This document shows, one piece after another, positions 28,691 to 37,360 of a stretch of 64,000 bases of DNA. Source of the stretch: Bosea sp. RAC05 (GTDB taxonomy: Bacteria > Pseudomonadota > Alphaproteobacteria > Rhizobiales > Beijerinckiaceae); NCBI RefSeq assembly GCF_001713455.1, contig NZ_CP016464.1, forward strand, positions 3,086,001 to 3,150,000, given 5' to 3'. The translations under genes and the position numbers were made by a program. The notes beneath the pieces were generated by a model. It saw nothing but the letters and a program-made list of their open reading frames with translations. It was not told the DNA's origin and did no database searches. Each line of letters opens with the position of its first letter. Positions within the stretch are counted from its first letter, which is position 1.

Positions 28691-30238
28691 ATGACGCCCG
28701 CCCCTGACATGACGGCAACCCCGGCCAAGGCGACGCGCCGGGACTGGCTCGGGCTGGCCGTGATCGCCCTGCCCTGCCTGCTCTATTCGATGGACCTCAC
28801 CGTCCTGAACCTCGCGATCCCGCAGCTCAGCGTCGATCTCAAGCCGAGCGCGGCGCAACTGCTCTGGATCGTCGACATCTACGGCTTCATGGTCGCCGGC
28901 TCGCTGATCACCATGGGCACGCTCGGCGACAGGATCGGGCGGCGCAGGCTCCTGCTGATCGGCGCCGCCGCCTTCGGTCTGGCCTCGATCCTCGCCGCCT
29001 TCTCGACCAGCGCCGAGATGCTGATCGCGACCCGCGCTTTGCTCGGCATCGCCGGCGCGACGCTGGCGCCCTCGACGCTGTCGCTGATCCGCAACATGTT
29101 CCTCGATCCCAAGGAGCGCAGCTTCGCGATCGGCATCTGGATCGCCAGCTTCTCGGCCGGCGGCGCGATCGGCCCGCTCGTCGGCGGGCTCCTGCTGGAG
29201 CATTACTGGTGGGGCTCGGTCTTCCTCGTCGGCGTACCCGTGATGATCCTGCTGCTGATCCTCGGCCCGATCCTGCTGCCGGAGTTCAAGGACCCGCAGG
29301 CGGGGCGGGTCGATCTCGCCAGCGCGGCGCTCTCGCTGGCGGCGGTGCTGGCGGTGATCTACGGCATCAAGCACATGGCGGAGCATGGCGCCGGCTGGCA
29401 GGCCGCGCTGCCCATCCTCGCCGGCGTCGCCATCGGCAGCCTCTTCCTGCGCCGGCAGCGCCGTCTCGCCGATCCGTTCCTCGACCTGCGCCTGTTCCGC
29501 AATCCGGTGATCAGCGCAGCGCTGGCAATCAATGTGCTCGGCTTCCTCTTCCTGTTCGGGAGCTTTCTCTTCATCGGCCAGTATCTGCAGCTGGTGAAGG
29601 GCTTCTCCCCGCTCGAGGCCGGGCTCTGGAGCCTGCCGTCCGCGCTGGCCTTCATCCTGGGCACGCCGATCGTGCCCGTGCTCGCCCACCGCTTCCGGCC
29701 GGCCCAGATCATGGCGATGGGTCTGACCATGGCGGCGCTGGGCTTCGCCCTGCTCTCGCGCATCGACATCGACTCGAGCGTCGGCCTGGTCGTCGTCGCC
29801 TCGGTGATCTTCTCGCTCGGCTTCACCCCGGTCGTCGCGCTGACGACGGAGCTCGTCGTCGGCAGCGCCCCGCCCGAGCGCGCCGGCTCGGCCGCGGCGA
29901 TCTCCGAAACCAGCCTGGAGTTCGGCGGCGCCGTCGGCATTGCGGTCCTCGGCAGCATCGTCACCGCCGTTTATCGCAGCCAGATGGCCCTGACCCAGCC
30001 GGGCGGTCTGGCCCCCGACGCCGCCCGCAGCGCTGCGGCCACGCTCGGCGGCGCCGTCGCGGAGGCGGCCCGGCTGCCGGCCGACCTCGCCGCGAGCCTG
30101 CTGGCGGCCGCGCGGGCCGCCTTCGTCGCGGGCATGCAGCTCTCGGCGCTGGTCGCGACGGTCGGCCTGATCGTCACCGCCGTGATCGCCGTGGTCCTGC
30201 TGCGGAAGGTCCCGGCCGCAGCCGCCCACCCGGCCTGA
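28691..30238 (+). CDS. MFS drug transporter, DHA2 (14-helix) type
   Basis: A 515-residue inner-membrane transporter of the SmvA/QacA-like group. The N-terminal signature SMDLTVLNLAIPQLSVDL (motif D1) and GDRIGRRRLLL (motif A) are clear, followed by the 14 hydrophobic segments expected of DHA2 pumps. It probably exports cationic drugs or similar compounds by proton antiport. No adjacent TetR regulator or membrane fusion protein is present, so it acts alone. It begins at ATG 28691, after a 184-base gap from sseA. Confidence 0.88.
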   Translation: MTPAPDMTATPAKATRRDWLGLAVIALPCLLYSMDLTVLNLAIPQLSVDLKPSAAQLLWIVDIYGFMVAGSLITMGTLGDRIGRRRLLLIGAAAFGLASILAAFSTSAEMLIATRALLGIAGATLAPSTLSLIRNMFLDPKERSFAIGIWIASFSAGGAIGPLVGGLLLEHYWWGSVFLVGVPVMILLLILGPILLPEFKDPQAGRVDLASAALSLAAVLAVIYGIKHMAEHGAGWQAALPILAGVAIGSLFLRRQRRLADPFLDLRLFRNPVISAALAINVLGFLFLFGSFLFIGQYLQLVKGFSPLEAGLWSLPSALAFILGTPIVPVLAHRFRPAQIMAMGLTMAALGFALLSRIDIDSSVGLVVVASVIFSLGFTPVVALTTELVVGSAPPERAGSAAAISETSLEFGGAVGIAVLGSIVTAVYRSQMALTQPGGLAPDAARSAAATLGGAVAEAARLPADLAASLLAAARAAFVAGMQLSALVATVGLIVTAVIAVVLLRKVPAAAAHPA

Positions 30239-30298
30239 CGGAGAGGTGGTTCCCCGGGCGCCGCATCTGCCCTACCCTCGCCGCGGAGGAGCCGCCCG

Positions 30299-30871
30299 AT
30301 GAGCGATCACGACCACGACCATCCGCACGATCATGCGCACGACCACGGCCAGGACGACGAGCCGCGCTGGAAGCATGATGGCGTGCGCGTCATCACCGGC
30401 GACAGGCTCGATCCCAACACCGCCCAGACGCCGGGCATGTTCCGGCAGGCGGCGATCAACCATGCCCGCGTCGGCGCGCAGAAGATCTGGGCCGGCACGG
30501 TTTCGATCCAGCCCAATGCCAAGACTGGCGTGCACCACCATGGCGAGCTGGAGAGCGTGATCTACGTGGTCCGCGGCAAGGCGCGGATGCGCTGGGGCGA
30601 GCGGCTGGAGTTCGTTGCAGAAGCCGGCCCGGGCGACTTCATCTATGTGCCGCCCTTCGTGCCGCATCAGGAGATCAACGCCGACCCCGACAACCCGCTC
30701 GAATGCGTGCTGGTCCGCTCGGACAACGAGGCGGTGGTGGTCAACATCACCGATGTCGACCCGGTCGAGGCCCCGGAATCGGTCTACTGGGTCGACCCGA
30801 TCCACAAGCATCCGCCGGGCTGCAGGCCGGTCAGCCGCGGTCCGACGGGCCCTCGCCCTCGGCCGTCATGA
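30299..30871 (+). CDS. Cupin-domain protein with His-rich N-terminus
   Basis: A 190-residue protein. Residues 1-17 are mostly His and Asp (SDHDHDHPHDHAHDHG), a likely metal-holding tail. A single cupin barrel follows, with the metal motif VHHHGELESVIYVVRGKARMRWG (residues about 77-99) and PGDFIYVPPFVPHQEIN. The metal and substrate are unknown. The 3' end overlaps convergent modC by 41 bases, which is unusual and may cause antisense interplay between the two transcripts. A link with molybdate or metal handling is only suggested by position. Confidence 0.82.
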   Translation: MSDHDHDHPHDHAHDHGQDDEPRWKHDGVRVITGDRLDPNTAQTPGMFRQAAINHARVGAQKIWAGTVSIQPNAKTGVHHHGELESVIYVVRGKARMRWGERLEFVAEAGPGDFIYVPPFVPHQEINADPDNPLECVLVRSDNEAVVVNITDVDPVEAPESVYWVDPIHKHPPGCRPVSRGPTGPRPRPS

Positions 30872-31955
30872 CGTGAATGCCTTCCGGCATGAGGGCGACG
30901 GTGACCACCGAGCCGGGCCCCAGCCCCGTCCTGCGGGCATAATGCGCAGGCAGGGTCATCGACAGCACGGGCGCGTCGGGCCCGTCGAGGACGACGGTGA
31001 CGGCCAGGCTCTCGCTGAGATGGACAAGATCGCGGATCGTCGCCGAAAAGCGGTTGGGCTGGCTGTCGGCCTGGTCGAGGTCGGTGCGGCTGAGCAGCAC
31101 CTGCGTTCCCGCGATCGCCCAGGCCACCTTCGCCCCGGCCTGCTGGGCCTCGCTGCGCGCGGCCTGCAGGATCCGGCCGTTCCAGTCGAGGATCGTCAGC
31201 GGCCCGGCCTGCGACAGGATGCGGGCCTCGAAGACGTTCCGCAGATCGACCAGCCGGGCCGCCTGCACGCTCGCCGGCCGGGCCAGGACATCGCGCGGCG
31301 TCCCGGTCTGGAGGATCCTCCCCCGGTCCAGCAGGCACATCCGGTTGGCGACGCGCGCCGCTTCGTCGAAATCATGCGTCACGACGAGGATCGGGATCGG
31401 GAAGGCGCGACTCAGCTCCCGCAGTTCGCCGTAGAGCCGCTGGCGCGTCACCCGATCGACGGCGGAAAACGGCTCGTCGAGCAAAAGAACGTCGGGATCG
31501 CGCGCCAGCGCCCGCGCGACGGCGACGCGCTGCTGCTGGCCGCCTGAGAGTTCCGCCGGCCTGCGCCCGTGGAGATCACCCAGATGGACGAGTTCGAGCA
31601 GTTCGCTGGCCCGGCGCGACCGCTCCTGACGGGGCAGATGGCCGAGCGCCGCCGCCACATTCGCCAGCGCCGTCATATGGGGAAACAGCGCGTAGTTCTG
31701 GAAGACGAGGCCGACCCGCCGGCGATAGGGCGGCCAATCGATCCGGCGCGACGTGTCCAGCCAGGTCGCCGCTCCCACCGAAACCTGTCCGACCTCGGGA
31801 CGATACAGGCCGGCGATGCTGCGCAGGATCGTCGACTTGCCGCTGCCGGAAGGCCCCACCAGGGCCAGGACATCGCCGGCCGCGCAGGACAGGGTCAGAT
31901 CCAGCGGGATCGGTCCCTTCTGCTGCAACGTGACCGTGAGCGCATCGTCAGCCAT
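30831..31955 (-). CDS. modC: Molybdate ABC transporter ATP-binding protein
   Basis: Energises molybdate uptake. The 374-residue protein has Walker A GPSGSGKST (about residues 34-42), LSGGQQQRVAVARALARDP (signature), and Walker B VLLLDEPFSAVD. A C-terminal TOBE/MOP-like domain (LPAHYARRTGLGPGSVVTVAL) is typical of ModC. The start overlaps modB by 8 bases. The 3' end overlaps the convergent cupin gene. Confidence 0.93.
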   Translation of the reverse strand: MADDALTVTLQQKGPIPLDLTLSCAAGDVLALVGPSGSGKSTILRSIAGLYRPEVGQVSVGAATWLDTSRRIDWPPYRRRVGLVFQNYALFPHMTALANVAAALGHLPRQERSRRASELLELVHLGDLHGRRPAELSGGQQQRVAVARALARDPDVLLLDEPFSAVDRVTRQRLYGELRELSRAFPIPILVVTHDFDEAARVANRMCLLDRGRILQTGTPRDVLARPASVQAARLVDLRNVFEARILSQAGPLTILDWNGRILQAARSEAQQAGAKVAWAIAGTQVLLSRTDLDQADSQPNRFSATIRDLVHLSESLAVTVVLDGPDAPVLSMTLPAHYARRTGLGPGSVVTVALMPEGIHVMTAEGEGPSDRG

Positions 31956-32616
31956 GCCGGCGTCCGACCTGCGAGGAGAGGCGGTAGATCAGTCCCAGCG
32001 TCGCCAGCGACATCACCAGCAGCGTCGCGGCCATGATCCCGGCGCTGGCCGTGTCGAAGGCCTGAACCCGGTCATAGATCGCGATCGCGACGGTCTTCGT
32101 TTCCCCCGGGATCGATCCGCCGACCATCAGGACGACGCCGAACTCGCCCAGGGTGTGGGCGAAGGTCAGCACCAGCCCCATCAGGATCCCCTGCCAGGCC
32201 AGCGGAAGCTCGATCCGCCGCAGGACGGACCAGGGCGACAGGCCCGACACGGCGGCCGCCTCGCGGATTTCGGGCGCGATCGCCTCAAAAGCCCGCTGCG
32301 CCGGCTGGATCGCGAAGGGCAGATTGACGATCACCGAGGCCAGCACCAGCCCCTCGAAGGAAAAGACGAGGTTGTGCCCGAAGGTCGCGGCCCAGACCTG
32401 GCCGATCGGGGTCGCCCCGCCGACGCTGACCAGCAGGTAGTAGCCGACGACCGTCGGCGGCAGCACCAGCGGCAAGGCCAGCGCCGCCTCGACGAAGCCC
32501 TTTCCGGAGAAGCGGGCATAGGCGAGCCAGCGTCCGACGAACACGCCGACCGGCAACAGCACCGCCACGGTCACGAGACCCAGCTTGATCGAGAGCGAGA
32601 ACGCGACCCAGTCCAC
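31948..32616 (-). CDS. modB: Molybdate ABC transporter permease
   Basis: A 222-residue inner-membrane permease with about five helices. ALPLVLPPTVVGYYLLV and the EAA loop (REAAAVSGLSPWSVLRRIELPLAW) identify ModB. GEFGVVLMVGGSIPGETKTV is another family hallmark. It is translated between modA and modC; 8 bases separate it from the modA stop. Confidence 0.94.
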   Translation of the reverse strand: MDWVAFSLSIKLGLVTVAVLLPVGVFVGRWLAYARFSGKGFVEAALALPLVLPPTVVGYYLLVSVGGATPIGQVWAATFGHNLVFSFEGLVLASVIVNLPFAIQPAQRAFEAIAPEIREAAAVSGLSPWSVLRRIELPLAWQGILMGLVLTFAHTLGEFGVVLMVGGSIPGETKTVAIAIYDRVQAFDTASAGIMAATLLVMSLATLGLIYRLSSQVGRRHG

Positions 32617-32624
32617 GAGCGCCC

Positions 32625-33446
32625 CTATTCGCCGGGCAACAGAAAGCCGTAGCGCTTCAGCACGGCGCGCGCGGCAGATGACTGGATATAGTCATAAAAC
32701 GCCCGCGACACCGCATCGGCTCCCTTCAGCAGCACCATGCGCTGACGCAGCGGCTGGTGCTGCTCGGCCGGGATGAGCGCGTAGGTCCCAAGCTGCGCCA
32801 CCTGCGGCGCCAGGGCCAGCGACAGGGCGAAGATGCCGCCCTGCGTCGAGCCCGATGCGGCGAACTGAGCCGCCTGGCTGACATTCTCGCCGAACACCAG
32901 CCGCGGGCGCACCGTGTCCCAGAGCCCCGCCGTCGTCAGCGCCTCCTGGGCGGCGCGGCCGTACGGCGCATGCTCGGGATTGGCGATGGCGAAGCGCGTG
33001 ATCCGGCCATCGGCCAGCGCCGCCTTCAAATCCGCCAGCAGCGGATCGGGGCTCCAGGTCGCTCCTTTCGGCGCGAACAGGACGATGCGACCGACCCCGT
33101 AGAGGGTGCCGCGATCGACTGTCAGCCTCCTCTCGTCCAGTTCGAAGACGAAGCCCTCATCGGCCGACAGGAACAGCTGGAACGGCGCCCCTTGCAGGAT
33201 CTGCGTCTTGAAATTGCCAGACGAGCCATAGGTCGGCACGACGCTCCGCCCGGTCTCCCTGGCGAAGGCGGCGATCACCTCGTCGAGGGCGAACTTGAGG
33301 TCCGATGCAGCCGCGATCCGTGGCGCAGGGGTCTGCGCGGCTGCTGGCGCCACGGCTCCGAAGGCCAGCGCCAGGCCAACCAGCGCCAGGCCGACCAGGG
33401 TCAGACGCATACCCCGGCGCAGCGCGTGTGCAACATGCGACAGCAT
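32625..33446 (-). CDS. modA: Molybdate-binding periplasmic protein
   Basis: Substrate-binding component of the molybdate importer. The 273-residue precursor has a signal peptide (RLTLVGLALVGLALAFGAVAPAAAQ) and then the ModA sequence IAAASDLKFALDEVIAAFA, YGSSGNFKTQI and FQLFLSADEGFV, which hold the oxyanion-binding Ser residues. The ATG at 33446 is chosen because GGAGGGGG lies directly upstream; an in-frame ATG at 33458 sits inside the ModE-type operator. Operon order is modA-modB-modC. Confidence 0.92.
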   Translation of the reverse strand: MLSHVAHALRRGMRLTLVGLALVGLALAFGAVAPAAAQTPAPRIAAASDLKFALDEVIAAFARETGRSVVPTYGSSGNFKTQILQGAPFQLFLSADEGFVFELDERRLTVDRGTLYGVGRIVLFAPKGATWSPDPLLADLKAALADGRITRFAIANPEHAPYGRAAQEALTTAGLWDTVRPRLVFGENVSQAAQFAASGSTQGGIFALSLALAPQVAQLGTYALIPAEQHQPLRQRMVLLKGADAVSRAFYDYIQSSAARAVLKRYGFLLPGE

Positions 33447-33452
33447 GGCCCC

Positions 33453-33488
33453 CTCCATCGTTATATCCCAAGAACTATAACGATGGAG
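33453..33488. promoter_or_regulatory. ModE-type operator overlapping the modA ribosome-binding site
   Basis: Perfect 13-base arms CTCCATCGTTATA and TATAACGATGGAG around a 10-base spacer. The core CGTTATA-N10-TATAACG matches the ModE box I know from enteric bacteria. It covers the region immediately upstream of modA, so a bound repressor would block transcription when molybdate is plentiful. A ModE-like gene starts 128 bases away on the other strand. Confidence 0.75.
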
Positions 33489-33616
33489 CGCCCGCTCGCC
33501 ACAACAATCTGCCGGCAAGCCTGTGGCGTGTTTCGCAGGCATCCCGCAGGCCCATCGCCGCCTTGGGCAAGGCGCGGGCGATGCTCTACCATGCCGCCAT
33601 GCCCGAGGACGCAACC

Positions 33617-34024
33617 ATGCACGCACCGCCCGAGACCCGCCCCGCGCTCAGGCTCGGTCTGCGGCTCGATTTCACGCCCGGCGGCCGGCTCGGTCCGGGC
33701 AAAGCCGATCTGCTCGAGGCGATCGCCAGCACCGGCTCGATCTCGGGCGCGGGCCGGGCGATGACGATGTCCTATCGCCGGGCCTGGCTGCTCGTCGACG
33801 ATCTCAACCGCATGTTCCGCCAGCCTCTGGTCGAGGCGCAGCCCGGCGGCGCTCAGGGTGGCGGCGCGCGGCTGACGCCGCTCGGACACGAGGTCCTCGC
33901 CCATTACCGGGCGGTCGAGCGCACGGTTCTGGAAGCGGCGGCCGCGCCGATCGAGGCGCTGCGTGGCGCCATCGATCCGACCCCACGCCCGGCCAAGGCA
34001 CAGCCGGCAGAAGCGCAGGAGTGA
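33617..34024 (+). CDS. modE: ModE-type regulator consisting of the DNA-binding domain only
   Basis: A 135-residue winged-helix protein with the ModE/LysR-like HTH: LLEAIASTGSISGAGRAMTM and SYRRAWLLVDDLNRMF. ARLTPLGHEVLAHYRAVE ends the domain. The tandem MOP molybdate-binding domains of E. coli ModE are missing; the C-terminus is only an Ala/Pro-rich tail. Molybdate sensing must therefore differ. The ATG at 33617 follows GAGGAC; ATGs at 33599 and 33581 are in frame. It is divergent from modABC and 4 bases before the MerR gene. Confidence 0.82.
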   Translation: MHAPPETRPALRLGLRLDFTPGGRLGPGKADLLEAIASTGSISGAGRAMTMSYRRAWLLVDDLNRMFRQPLVEAQPGGAQGGGARLTPLGHEVLAHYRAVERTVLEAAAAPIEALRGAIDPTPRPAKAQPAEAQE

Positions 34025-34028
34025 AACG

Positions 34029-34436
34029 ATGAACATCGGCGAGGCTGCGCGGCAATCGGGCGTCAGCGCCAAGATGATCCGCTATTATGAGAGCATCGGG
34101 CTGATCACGGCGCCGCAGCGGACGCAGGCGCAGTACCGCGTCTATGCCGGGGATGATCTGCACACGCTGCGCTTCATCCGCCGCGCCCGCCATCTCGGCT
34201 TCTCGCTCGACGAGACGCGCGCCTTGCTCGCGCTCTGGCGCGACAAGAGCCGCGCCAGTTCCGATGTGAAGCAGCTTGCGATGAGCCATGTCCGCGATCT
34301 CGAAGCCAAGGCGGCCGAGCTCCAGGCCATGGCCGGTACGCTGCGCCATCTCGCCGAGACCTGCCAGGGCGACGGCCGGCCCGACTGCCCGATCCTCAGC
34401 GATCTCGCCGCGCCACCCTCCGCCACCTGCTGCTGA
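34029..34436 (+). CDS. cueR: Cu(I)-responsive MerR-family regulator (CueR/HmrR type)
   Basis: A 135-residue regulator. The HTH is NIGEAARQSGVSAKMIRYYE, followed by RVYAGDDLHTLRFIRRARHL. The metal loop has Cys112 and Cys120 (CQGDGRPDC), the same positions as the copper ligands of E. coli CueR. The Ser near residue 77 also fits monovalent-metal sensors. Two further Cys end the protein (TCC). It normally activates a copper ATPase or chaperone, none of which lies in this window. Probably co-transcribed with the modE-like gene (4-base gap). Confidence 0.85.
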   Translation: MNIGEAARQSGVSAKMIRYYESIGLITAPQRTQAQYRVYAGDDLHTLRFIRRARHLGFSLDETRALLALWRDKSRASSDVKQLAMSHVRDLEAKAAELQAMAGTLRHLAETCQGDGRPDCPILSDLAAPPSATCC

Positions 34437-34519
34437 CAGGGCAGCCTGCCGGCCATGCATGAAACTGCCCTGAAATCGGCCCGGCCATGCGTCTGCCGGC
34501 TGGACGGGACGGGGCGCGA

Positions 34520-34543
34520 TTGGTCATATGCCGGCCTGACCAA
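34520..34543. promoter_or_regulatory. Inverted repeat upstream of the M20 hydrolase gene
   Basis: TTGGTCA-N10-TGACCAA lies 13 bases before the ATG at 34556. It has the size and symmetry of an operator, but the protein that would bind it is unknown. Confidence 0.45.
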
Positions 34544-34555
34544 GGCAGGACCATC

Positions 34556-35977
34556 ATGGACAACCGAAACGATCTCTGGCGCCACGTCGATGCCAACAAG
34601 GAGCGCCTGATCGCGCTGAGCGAGCGGGTCTGGGGCATGCCCGAGGTCTGCTACACCGAGACGCGCTCCTGCGCCGAGCATGAAGCCGAGCTGGTGCATC
34701 AGGGCTTCCGCGTCACCAAGGGCATCGCCGACATCCCGACCTCCGTGATCGGCGAGGCCGGCGAAGGCGGACCCGTGATCGCCTTCATGGGCGAATATGA
34801 TGCCCTGCCCGGCCTGTCGCAGGAGGCCGGCGTCGCCAGCCACTCTCCGGTCGAGACCGGCGGCCACGGCCATGGCTGCGGCCACAACCTGCTGGGCTCC
34901 GCCGCGCTGCTCGCCGCCGTGGCGATGAAGGACTGGCTCGCCGAGCACAAGCTGCCCGGCCGCGTGCGCTATTATGGCTGCCCGGCCGAGGAAGGCGGCG
35001 CCGCCAAGGCCTTCATGGTCCGCGCCGGCGCCTTCGACGACGCCGACGTCGCGATCTCCTGGCACCCGTCGAGCTGGTGGGAGGTGGCGCCGCCGCTCGC
35101 GCTCGCCAACACCCGGGCCGACTTCACCTTCACCGGCCGCACCGCGCACGCCGCCGCCGCGCCCCATCTCGGCCGCAGCGCACTCGATGCCGTCGAACTG
35201 ATGAATGTCGGCGTCAACTACATGCGCGAGCACATGCCCAGCGACGCCCGCGTCCACTACGCCGTGCTCGACACCGGCGGCATCGCGCCCAACGTCGTCC
35301 AGGCCCATGCCCGCGTCCGCTATTCGATCCGGGCCCGCGACCTGCGCGGCATGCTCGAACTCGTCCAGCGCGTGAAGAAGATCGCCGAAGGCGCCGCGCT
35401 GATGACGGAAACCAAGATGGAAATGCGCATCGTCAGCGCCGTCTCCGACCTGCTCGGCAACACCCCGCTGGAGCAGGCGATGCATGGCGTCATGGAAGAG
35501 CTCGGCCCGCCGCATTTCGACGACGCCGACCGCGCCTTCGCCCAGGAGATCCGCAAGACCCTGCAGCCGCAGGAGATCGCCTCGATCTGGCGCACGATCG
35601 GCATGGAGGACACCGGCGCGCCGCTGGCCGATTTCCTCGTGCCGATGGACGCCAAGCGCAACCCGGCGATCGGCTCGACCGATATCGGCGATGTCAGCTG
35701 GGCGGTGCCGACCGTGCAGGCCCATGCGCCGACGGTGGCGATCGGCACGCCTTTCCACACCTGGCAGGTCGTCGCCCAGGGCAAGACCCCGGCCGCCCAC
35801 AAGGCGATGGTCCATGTCGCCAAGGCGATGGCCGCGACCGGCGCCGCCGTCCTGCTCGATCCGGCGCTGATGGCCGCCGCCAAGGCCGACCACAAGAAGC
35901 GCCTCGGCGCGGAGGGCTACACCTCGCCGCTCCCGCCCGAGGTCAAGCCGCCGCTGACGATGTCGCTGGGCGGGTGA
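34556..35977 (+). CDS. M20-family amidohydrolase, AbgB-like
   Basis: Cytoplasmic metal-dependent amidase of 473 residues. The catalytic domain has MGEYDALPGLSQEAG, GGHGHGCGHNLLGSAALLAA (metal His) and YYGCPAEEGGAAKAFM (catalytic Glu). A lid domain (NTRADFTFTGRTAHAAAAPH) follows. The closest family is p-aminobenzoyl-glutamate hydrolase subunit B, but the substrate here is unknown. Its position beside an enamidase/ring-reductase cluster hints at cleavage of an amide product, which is inference. The ATG at 34556 has AGGA about 7 bases upstream. Confidence 0.85.
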   Translation: MDNRNDLWRHVDANKERLIALSERVWGMPEVCYTETRSCAEHEAELVHQGFRVTKGIADIPTSVIGEAGEGGPVIAFMGEYDALPGLSQEAGVASHSPVETGGHGHGCGHNLLGSAALLAAVAMKDWLAEHKLPGRVRYYGCPAEEGGAAKAFMVRAGAFDDADVAISWHPSSWWEVAPPLALANTRADFTFTGRTAHAAAAPHLGRSALDAVELMNVGVNYMREHMPSDARVHYAVLDTGGIAPNVVQAHARVRYSIRARDLRGMLELVQRVKKIAEGAALMTETKMEMRIVSAVSDLLGNTPLEQAMHGVMEELGPPHFDDADRAFAQEIRKTLQPQEIASIWRTIGMEDTGAPLADFLVPMDAKRNPAIGSTDIGDVSWAVPTVQAHAPTVAIGTPFHTWQVVAQGKTPAAHKAMVHVAKAMAATGAAVLLDPALMAAAKADHKKRLGAEGYTSPLPPEVKPPLTMSLGG

Positions 35978-36002
35978 GTTGCTGAGGCTTGTCCAGGAAG
36001 CT

Positions 36003-36112
36003 CCGTCATCCTGGACAAGCCGCGTAGCGGCGCAGGCCGGGATCCATCCTAGGGCTCCGTTGGCGCCCTAGGATGGATCCCGGGACGACCTGCGGTCGCC
36101 CCAGGATGACGG
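36003..36112. repeat. Palindromic repeat family B, copy 1
   Basis: Outer arms CCGTCATCCTGG/CCAGGATGACGG and inner arms CGGGATCCATCCTAGGGC/GCCCTAGGATGGATCCCG are perfect inverted repeats. It lies between the convergent M20 gene and DUF1185 gene 1. A second copy is at 49016-49121. Confidence 0.85.
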
Positions 36113-36132
36113 CGGAAGCGGATGCGAAGGTG

Positions 36133-36717
36133 CTACCGCAGCCCGTCCTCGCCCTTGATCTGGTCCTTGGTCAGCCCGCCGATGCGCGGCAGCGGCCGGC
36201 CGGAATCGGTCACCGCGATCGCGACCAGGATTTCGCCGGCGCGCGGGGCGTCCGTCACCCGCACCTCGACGGCGTCGAAATGCGAGCGGACAAAGGCCGC
36301 GTCCTTGTGGCCGAGCGGCACGTCGATCGGCGTGCCCAGCCCGCCGCGCTTCTTGGCGGAGGGAATCAGCGCCGGGCCCTTGCCGAGCGCGGCGCGCACC
36401 GGCGTGCCCATCTTCGGATGCAGGATCGCCGCGGCATGTTCCAGCTCGCCGCCCTCGCCGACGATCGCCGCCTTGCCGAAGCTCTCGGCCTGGCCGGGCT
36501 CGATGCCCAGCGCCGCGAGGCAGCGCTTGGTCAGGAGATCGCCGAGTTCGACGCCGATCTCGGTCAGCTCCCCGAGATCGTCGCGGTAGCCTCCGGCGAA
36601 GGGGTTGGCGATCACGGCGACCGAGACCGCGCGCCGCGTCGGCGGCGAGACGGATCGGCCCCCTTCGATCAGGGTTTCGTCGACCTGGGTGAGGATCTTG
36701 CGGATGGTCGCGGGCAT
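36133..36717 (-). CDS. DUF1185 (amino acid synthesis family) protein 1
   Basis: A 194-residue protein of Pfam family AA_synth, whose reaction is not known. Conserved blocks are IANPFAGGYRDDL, GKAAIVGEGGELEHAAA, PSAKKRGGLGTPIDVPL, FVRSHFDAVEV and GGLTKDQIKGEDG. It is clearly a paralogue of the next gene upstream. It is the last gene of the ena-DUF1185-DUF1185 operon, after a 44-base gap. Confidence 0.82.
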   Translation of the reverse strand: MPATIRKILTQVDETLIEGGRSVSPPTRRAVSVAVIANPFAGGYRDDLGELTEIGVELGDLLTKRCLAALGIEPGQAESFGKAAIVGEGGELEHAAAILHPKMGTPVRAALGKGPALIPSAKKRGGLGTPIDVPLGHKDAAFVRSHFDAVEVRVTDAPRAGEILVAIAVTDSGRPLPRIGGLTKDQIKGEDGLR

Positions 36718-36761
36718 GATGGGCTCCGGCGGAAAGAAGGATGTCGGGGCGGGGCGCGCGC

Positions 36762-37349
36762 TCAGCGCTGCCCGTCCCAGACGCTGATCTGGTCGGCGCG
36801 CAGGCCGCCGACGCGCTCATGGATGCGCGCGCCTGTGGTCATGACGAGGATGAGCACCATCTCGTCGGCCTGGGGCGAGCCGGGCACGCCGACCTCAACC
36901 GCGCCGAAATGGCTGCGCACATAGCAGGCGTTGATATGGGTGACGGGAATGTCGATTCGTGCGCCCGGCCCGGCGACCTTCTTGGTCGAGGGCACGATCG
37001 CCTTGGCGTTGCCGAGGATCTCGCGCATCGCGTAGCCGCCCGGCACATGCCACAGCGCGCCATGCTCCAGTTCGCCGGCCGCGCCGACGACGGCGCCCTT
37101 GCCATAGCCCTCGACGGTCGCGGGATCGCCGCCGAGCGCGTTGAGGCAGCGCGTCGCCATCTCCAGCCCCGCGGGCTTGAGCGCCTCCATCATCGGCATG
37201 ATGTCGGGCTCGTAGCGGCCGGCATAGGGGTTGGTCAGCACGGCGCAGACGGAGGCGATGCGCTCGGTGCGGCCGGGCAGCGGGCCGAATTCGTGGAAGA
37301 TCTCCTCGACCGTGGTCTGGATGCGGCGGATCTCGACGAGCACGCTCAT
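36762..37349 (-). CDS. DUF1185 (amino acid synthesis family) protein 2
   Basis: A 195-residue paralogue of the neighbouring DUF1185 protein. Shared blocks are LTNPYAGRYEPDI, GKGAVVGAAGELEHGAL, PSTKKVAGPGARIDIPV, YVRSHFGAVEV and GGLRADQIS. The ATG at 37349 (MSVLVEIRRI) lies 11 bases after the enamidase stop, so the genes are co-translated. Two divergent copies side by side suggest a hetero-oligomer or two successive steps. Role in the pathway unknown. Confidence 0.82.
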   Translation of the reverse strand: MSVLVEIRRIQTTVEEIFHEFGPLPGRTERIASVCAVLTNPYAGRYEPDIMPMMEALKPAGLEMATRCLNALGGDPATVEGYGKGAVVGAAGELEHGALWHVPGGYAMREILGNAKAIVPSTKKVAGPGARIDIPVTHINACYVRSHFGAVEVGVPGSPQADEMVLILVMTTGARIHERVGGLRADQISVWDGQR

Positions 37350-37360
37350 GGGACGACCTC

